DNA from: Rhopalosiphum padi
Taxonomy: Eukaryota > Arthropoda > Insecta > Hemiptera > Aphididae
Assembly: GCF_020882245.1 (NCBI RefSeq)
Contig: NC_083597.1
Coordinates: forward strand, 14,604,581-14,668,580
DNA: 64,000 nucleotides
Direction of reading: 5' to 3'
Positions within the stretch are counted from its first letter, which is position 1; each line of letters starts with the position of its first letter. Below the pieces are notes generated by a model. That model had not been told where the DNA came from and did not search any database. It saw only the letters and a program-made list of their open reading frames with translations. Position numbers and translations under genes: made by a program. This document shows positions 57,940 through 64,000 of the stretch, piece by piece.

Positions 57940-58700
57940 CGGAGATGTTAGTCTAGGATATATATATAGGTTATCACACGTTATTTCGTAAAACATTAAA
58001 TTTCATATGCTCATAAATTTTTTTCTATATTGACATTTGACGCTAGATTTTTTTTAACAGTTATTTGAAAAAAAAGTTATGGAGAACCTTGAATTGGATT
58101 TTTTAACCTCGGGTATAAATCACAAGAATTTTATGAATTTTCAACTTTAAAATTCCTTGCAAATTTTCGAGATTTTCACATATTTTATAAACATTAGAAC
58201 TTTAAATGCTAATAAACAAAAATTGTGATTCACGATTCTTGATTTTTTTTTTTTACTATGATAAGTACAACTTATATTAAACTTTGTATAAAATTTTAAA
58301 GATTTTTTGAATGCCAAATTTTTTTTATCGGCATTTCAAAAAAAAAACTTAGAAAAATTGAAAATTTCAATAGTATAAAAATTTAATTTCAAGTATTTAT
58401 AATGATTCGTTTTTGAGTTACAGCAAAATAAAAAAATTGATTTTGTCAAACTGGTTATGCGTAAAAATTCCCGTTTTTTCTTTACTTTTTTAGAGTTTTT
58501 CCTGACGCTTTTGAAAACTACTGAAATTTTTTTACTTTTGACTCCCCAAAGTGTAGTTTGATTTTGAGATTTGATTAAATTTAAATTTTAGACTTAAAAA
58601 GAGAACAAAAAATATGCAGTCAGGAGTTGGATATTTTTCTTTTGATTTTTGAAGGTGAGATAGGTTTCTGGCAGATTGTCGGTTAACCATTCGTCTTCAA
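57940..58700. repeat. dispersed AT-rich repeat, copy B
   Basis: It shares several short diagnostic stretches with 15180-15860, including TTTTTGAGTTACAGCAAAAT near 58410 and TTTTTACTTTTGACTCCCC near 58530. No open frame. Probably an old unclassified transposable element. Confidence 0.5.
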
Positions 58701-60289
58701 GGATGTTTTAAGCATGATGACATTATTCATAATTGTACTATATAGAAGATACCACGATATTGAAACTATTCTAATTGCCTCCCACACAAACTAACAAATA
58801 ACAAAATATCACATTTATTTACTTGAATTGTTGGCTGCACGAGTATCTGCATCATTTCCGATGATTGCGTATTCCACTTTAGATTCAAGCATGTGATTTG
58901 ATAATAAAAAATTTAAAACGGTTTTTATGATTGGCTGTTTTGCACTCAAGTGATTATTCTAAATTAATTATAATAAATATTTTATTTTTTAGTAAAAGTT
59001 GAGTGGTTTTCTATTTGAAATAAACTTAGATATAATATAATAAATAATTAAATGATTATACACGTAAGCAGAAGCACAAATTAGTTGTTACTTATTATGG
59101 GGCGGGGGTAAAACAAAATTATTCATCACCCGCCTATATGAAAGAAAAATACATTTTCATTATATCGTATCTACCTAATACTGTAAGTTATGTAATATAA
59201 GTGTATTGATGTATGCTTATTGTTTTGTCTAAAAATTAAACATCGAAAATCTATTAATTGCTTCCCTTGGCTTGCATCTCTAGATTTGTCCCTCTAAACG
59301 TAAAGTTTATAATTTTATACATATCCCATCGTTGTTTTACTTATTTATTTTCTTTAAGACTTGCTAAAGATCGAATTGTAATATTTTATGTTTAATTGTA
59401 TATTATATAAAAAGTGTTATAGGTACTTTGGAATCATATAAAATGTGTAAAAATCAAAAATTAATATACTTATACTTTATAATATAGCCATATGGAACAA
59501 CGATATTACGATTGCGATGAGTTTAATAGTTTAAATAATGATAATAGTCAACATAAAAAATTAAAATGATGTTGCCAAATTATAATGACAATTGAAAATT
59601 AATTAATAAATAATAAATTAATTTATATAAATAATTTAGAACAACTGTTTTATTTTTTCAATTTTTTCAATATTATAATATGTATTTATTGTATTTAGGT
59701 ATAAACAATATAGTTTACAATAAATAAAAGGTATTAATTTAATATGTCATACAAACGAATAATTAATTTGCCCTTTTATGCATTTGTACGAAGCACTTGT
59801 AACTTTATCACTTATTAAGTTATAATATTTAGGTATATAATATTATATAAATGCTTCATAGACGTAGATTTGTTATACCATGATATGATCGGTAATTGAT
59901 TGCTCATCAGGATTGGATATTAAAACAATTGCTCTAAAAACTGCTCGTACGTAGCATGCAAAACACGTTAAATTTGGACAAAAACATGGCATGTATGATG
60001 TCATATCTTAAAGTAAACGTAGTAAGATTTAATTAAAGTGAATGATTGGGTTGTTTAATAAATTGTTAGATTACAAAAATAACAAATACAAAGTAAATTT
60101 GACAATAATTAACGTTTTACAAACAGTTTTCCGTTTGGTTTTGTGTGTATATATAATATATATCAGCCAGAAAATGTAAACTACAAAATATTTTTAAACA
60201 TAATTAAACAAAATAAATAAAAATATTATTAAATCTATTTCTTTTACAAGAAGTAAATGAAGAATAAGTCAAGAAAAAAATTAAGGTCC

Positions 60290-60546
60290 TCAGAGTTGAT
60301 TATTTAGTGAGTTATAGCTGTGTAAAATATTACAACTTTAAAATATTTATAACTCACTTTAAAATGATAATATCAATAAAAGCATATGACATTTTCTAGA
60401 TAATATTTTTACCTTTAAATTTAATTATAGGTAAATTTACTCTAATAGCTAACATCACAAAATGTGTTCTACTGAACGCAAATTTGTTATGATCTATATT
60501 AGCAAGACAGAAACAACACGTCATGTGGGTATAACGTCATCTTAAG
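60290..60546. mobile_element. foldback MITE, copy 2 (right arm only)
   Basis: It matches the central and right part of the element at 11571-11992: GTGAGTTATAGCTGTGTAAAA, GGTAAATTTACTCTAATA, GCTAACATCACAAAATGTGT, TTTGTTATGATCTA and GGGTATAACGTC. It ends at the same TC|TTAA boundary. The left arm is missing, so it is a truncated copy. Confidence 0.8.
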
Positions 60547-60698
60547 GAGCAAATCATTGGCAACTTAATTCACATATCGTTTCGGCATCGCACAATCTTA
60601 TAAGTGTGTACTGTGTAGACGTGTAGTATAATGTGTAAATGATTATTAGTGTTTGAGAATCCCCTCTATTGGCTCTATTACTTCTGTACAACATTATA

Positions 60699-60831
60699 CA
60701 GCCCACGTCGAACTCTGATTTTTTTATTTTACGAGTATAATAATTGTATTAAATAATTTGTAAAAATAAGCTTTTTTTATGTTATCTTTTTTAGACATAC
60801 TTATTATAAAGTTTGAGTTCGATGCGGGCTG
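60699..60831. mobile_element. Tc1/mariner-like MITE (133 bp)
   Basis: The inverted termini are CAGCCCACGTCGAACTC on the left and GAGTTCGATGCGGGCTG on the right (about 15 of 17 paired), flanked on each side by TA (60697-60698 and 60832-60833), the Tc1/mariner target duplication. No transposase. Confidence 0.65.
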
Positions 60832-61344
60832 TAGAATATTTACATAAAAAAAAAGTTTAAGAAATTTGGTTGATTCTAAAGGGCTGTATTATTATTTCTG
60901 TAGTGTATTTTGAGGACTACCAACAAAATGGTATTGGCACTGGGTGCCTTAAGTTCATAAGATGTTCCACGGATATAGCATAGACGTATAGTTTATTTAC
61001 TTATGACAATTCTATACTAATTAGTAATTATTAATTAATAGCCAGTATAAGGATGGTACCCAAGTGGCTAAATTTCTTCTTTTAAGTAATTTATAGTAGG
61101 TTTGGCTTAGGTATTATACTAGTTCAAATAACTATAAAAATATTTATATTTATCATGAATGTAGGTATGTAAATATGGATAATGTTTAATGAATAAACAA
61201 TAATATATCTAAGCAATATAAGCAGTAGTATATAACTTAGTATAACTATATAACTATAGCTACTATTATATTATTATTATTGCTTAAAAGTTTTAACTTT
61301 ATTCATATATACACACTCCCAGTCTCAGAGGTTAGTCGTAAGTC

Positions 61345-61564
61345 CAGTGGCGCCGATCTATATTTCATGTTATGGGGAAAAAATGCTGGTGTTATAGACC
61401 CACCTACTAAAAAAATGTTTAGTTAGTTACGTTCGAATGGTACTATACTTATTTCTAACTATATACATACAAGATACTGCATAACAAACTATTTTTGATT
61501 ATCACCCACTCATAAATATTTCTGGGGAATTTTCCCCAGTTCATAACCGTGTTCGGCACTACTG
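61345..61564. mobile_element. short TIR element (CAGTGGCGCCGA type)
   Basis: The left end is CAGTGGCGCCGATC. The right end, read on the minus strand, is CAGTAGTGCCGAAC. Ends of the CAGTG form suggest a hAT-type MITE, but no clean 8-base target duplication is visible. Confidence 0.5.
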
Positions 61565-61778
61565 TTAGTACATACCAAATTTGAATATTGACCAAACTGG
61601 ATATTTTAACTAAAAATAACGATTATAGGTATAGTTATCTATTTTGTTTTAAGTTATTACAAAAATATTATTTAAAGACACCAATTCGTGTATTATTATT
61701 TAACACTAACAGAGAAGTATTCAAAATATTATGTAGATTAGTTTTAAGCTGTTTATGCCATAAACTTATTAACACCTG

Positions 61779-62427
61779 CAGTGGCGGCTCGTTAGGGGTC
61801 TTTGAGACGGCGAGTCACCATAAAAAAAAAGGTAGTAAAGCAATAAAAAAGTTTGAAGAAAATTGTAGTATACTTTAATATTTTTATCTATTTTGAAAAT
61901 AATTATGGTGATTTTCGATATTAATATTGATTATTGATAATATTATAATATTTTGTATTATATTTTTACATTAATAATGAGAAGGCGGGTGTCATTCAAT
62001 AATAATACGGGCACAAAATATGGATAACAACAACTAATTACTAATTTATGCGATGCCAATGACAGAAACTTTGAATGAGTCTAGTCTCAATGTACTGAAC
62101 GACATCTATACAATCTACCCCGCCCTCCGCCATGTCATGCATATAAAATTTGTATAAGTACACAATTGAGTCTCTCGAACGGCACAAGTATATAGCCATA
62201 TAGGTAGTAATTAGAAATTAATTTCAGTAAATGAAAATAATAAAATAATACAATATAATATAATATAATGATACAATATAGTATATAGAACAATACTATA
62301 TGCAACTTCTTATACAACTTTAATATACAGTTTTTTTAAATTACCAAATTTTGTTTAAAAGTTAATTTTCAGGGGAGGTTGGAGGGGCAAGCACCCTTAT
62401 TGCGCCCTGCTCGTAACTACGCCACTG
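61779..62427. mobile_element. CAGTGGCG-ended transposon fragments
   Basis: CAGTGGCGGCTCGTTAGGGG begins at 61779. The sequence CTCGTAACTACGCCACTG ends near 62427; read on the minus strand it is CAGTGGCGTAGTTACGAG. They could be the two ends of one element or the ends of two; the flanking bases do not form a target duplication. Confidence 0.4.
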
Positions 62428-63225
62428 AACGTATATAATATACCGTCTCCGCGTAGAATAGTTTTCTGTTTAAAACGAATTATATCTTTAAAATTAGATT
62501 TAAATTCAAATTCAACACACCTATAAAAGTGACCTACTCGTTACCAAATGTATAGGCGTATAGCAGAGCATTACCACTTTATACCTTTTTATTATAATTA
62601 TTTATTAGGATACATGTTTTAGAGCTGAATAAAAAAAAAATTTAATTAAATTAATATTATTTTAAATAAAATACCTATACAAATATACCTACTTATATTG
62701 CTAAATATATATAAACTAGTTGTCAATGAAGCTGTCAGTTTATTTTCTGAACTCAGATGATATTTAATTACTGATTAATCAATATATATATTATAAATAA
62801 ATGTATCGTAGTTCAATTATGAGTTAGCTATCAAGCCGCATAAATAGTAAATACAATTAGATATTACTTGGCAGTTTGGCACATACCTATCAATAATAAT
62901 ACATAATACATTTCCATCGCGTGTTAAACATAAATAGATACTCCTAATGTATTCGTCATAAAGTCATCTCATTTTAACATGCTAGCTTGGGCTACAATAA
63001 TTACAATACGTGGTGAATATTCTCCACTTATTGTATTCTAACTTCTAACAAACCTATGTCCAATGTGACAATTCATTGATTATATACAATACAACATATA
63101 CATTACATTAAATTATTGAGATACAACCTACCTTCATATGTATATACTTTATAAATTATAAATGTATACAATTCAAAAGTATGTTTTAAAACAATAATAT
63201 CGCCATTGTCGCACATGCAGTCCTC

Positions 63226-63383
63226 GGAGGTGCCAGAGGGTGCTTAGATGCTTAGCACCCCCAGCTTATTTTGAGCTAAAAATATTGTTAAAAGTGTAAT
63301 TTTGCGTTACCGGCCCATTGGGCTGCTTTTAAAATCAGACAGGGGCAAATGCCCACCTTGCCCCACTCAAATGACGCCACTGT
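63226..63383. mobile_element. CAGTGGCG-ended transposon fragment
   Basis: A GC-rich patch (GTGCTTAGATGCTTAGCACCC, CGTTACCGGCCCATTGGGC, GGGGCAAATGCCCACCTTG) ends with AATGACGCCACTG. This again gives a CAGTGGCGTCATT terminus on the minus strand. The left end is unclear. Confidence 0.4.
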
Positions 63384-63863
63384 ATAAGCATTTCTTTTTC
63401 TAGTTGACAGTTGTCATAGTAATTTTAAATTTCTACTCCCATTACTCCCACTACTTTTTTCTATCAGCTATACCTTTATCCTTTTTTATACGCTTCTGAC
63501 ATTTGCTATTTTTATGAATTACGAATAGTCCGAGTAGAATTAGAATATTATTTTTAACGACGAAACGACGTACTCACGTAATCAATTTTTTTTAGCTCAC
63601 GGACCTACTTTAAAAGTTTAAAATGTTGAGCTTGTTATCAAGTTGTTTCTTTATTATCAATATTAACTGTCCTTATCATTGTGATTGCACGTGTTGTTTT
63701 AAGGTTACTGATAGGAATTCAAAGTTGAAATTTGTATTTTGTTAAATAATAATAATTTTGGTTTGTTTAAAATATACTATTTAATGTAACGGCTAATGAA
63801 TCAGAAATTTGTGTTACATTTTAAATATTTACATATTATTTGATTTTACATTACCTATTTAGT

Positions 63864-63980
63864 ATGAATTGTGACGAGTTTGGGGATGGTCTAGAAAATG
63901 ACTGTGTCATCAATCGCGAAAAGGATCCTGTAAACTCCAGAGTGTTTGGTGTTGATAGAAGATCAAATTTTTCAAGAAAA
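63864..63980 (+). CDS. first coding exon of an unidentified gene (runs off the window)
   Basis: ATG at 63864 opens 39 codons (MNCDEFGDGLENDCVINREK, then DPVNSRVFGVDRRSNFSRK). A possible donor AAA|GTAAAAAT follows at 63981, in phase 0; the frame also stays open to the window end. The higher GC content and balanced composition after a long AT-rich stretch suggest real coding. I recognise no family, and the gene may not have an intron there. Confidence 0.45.
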
Positions 63981-64000
63981 GTAAAAATAACTATTACATT

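Larger units (their letters stand above)
54834..63863. other. transposon-rich intergenic region
   Basis: No host gene is recognised over about 9 kb. The left end may hold the leader exon and promoter of the peptide gene. The rest is AT-rich with a hAT MITE (55210-55376), AT microsatellites, a retroelement tail (57308-57537), a dispersed repeat (57940-58700), a half foldback (60290-60546), a TA-flanked MITE (60699-60831) and several CAGTGGCG termini (61345 to 63383). Open frames at 56184-56369, 61588-61878 and 62135-62317 look non-coding. Confidence 0.5.

Overview
This window looks like nuclear DNA of an insect, most likely an aphid or another hemipteran. It is very AT-rich. Genes are split by GT-AG introns, the proteins match insect families, and the introns and spacers are full of short non-autonomous DNA transposons. 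The species call is inference. I see no bacterial operons, CRISPR arrays, rRNA genes or convincing tRNA genes.

Left two thirds (1585-41636, minus strand): one large gene for the gamma (nucleotide-sensing) subunit of AMP-activated protein kinase, the insect SNF4Agamma / vertebrate PRKAG2 type. The four-CBS core is encoded at 1585-3330. Upstream lie several alternative N-termini. A long form starts at 41636 and runs through six upstream exons, including a 37-base micro-exon. A second first exon sits at 28356-28802, a third at 8894-9398, and a short candidate fourth at 5387-5459. Every upstream exon keeps reading phase into the shared acceptor after 3330. The long-form exons sum to 2451 bases (816 aa plus stop).

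Middle (42988-47633, plus strand): divergently placed from the long AMPK-gamma promoter is a nine-exon gene for a PPP1R37-like leucine-rich-repeat regulator of protein phosphatase 1 (728 aa), with two upstream ORFs in its leader. A kinase regulatory subunit and a phosphatase regulatory subunit therefore share one divergent promoter region of about 1.35 kb.

Right third: MRPS10, a mitochondrial small-subunit ribosomal protein, at 51922-53188 (minus, four exons, 183 aa). Then a 70-residue secreted peptide precursor at 54620-54832 (minus), which may be a neuropeptide and is the most interesting unrecognised gene here. A retroelement zinc-finger tail lies at 57308, and the first coding exon of an unidentified gene begins at 63864 and runs off the right edge.

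Mobile DNA: one hAT element (30504-31768) with a perfect 8-base target duplication and a decayed transposase C-terminus; a smaller hAT-type MITE; a TA-flanked Tc1/mariner-like MITE; several long foldback elements (some in two copies); and repeated CAGTGGCG-type termini. I did not find a wholly new multi-gene system. The best candidates for novelty are the peptide precursor, the 5.4 kb AMPK-gamma first exon and the basic-serine motif shared by the alternative AMPK-gamma N-termini.
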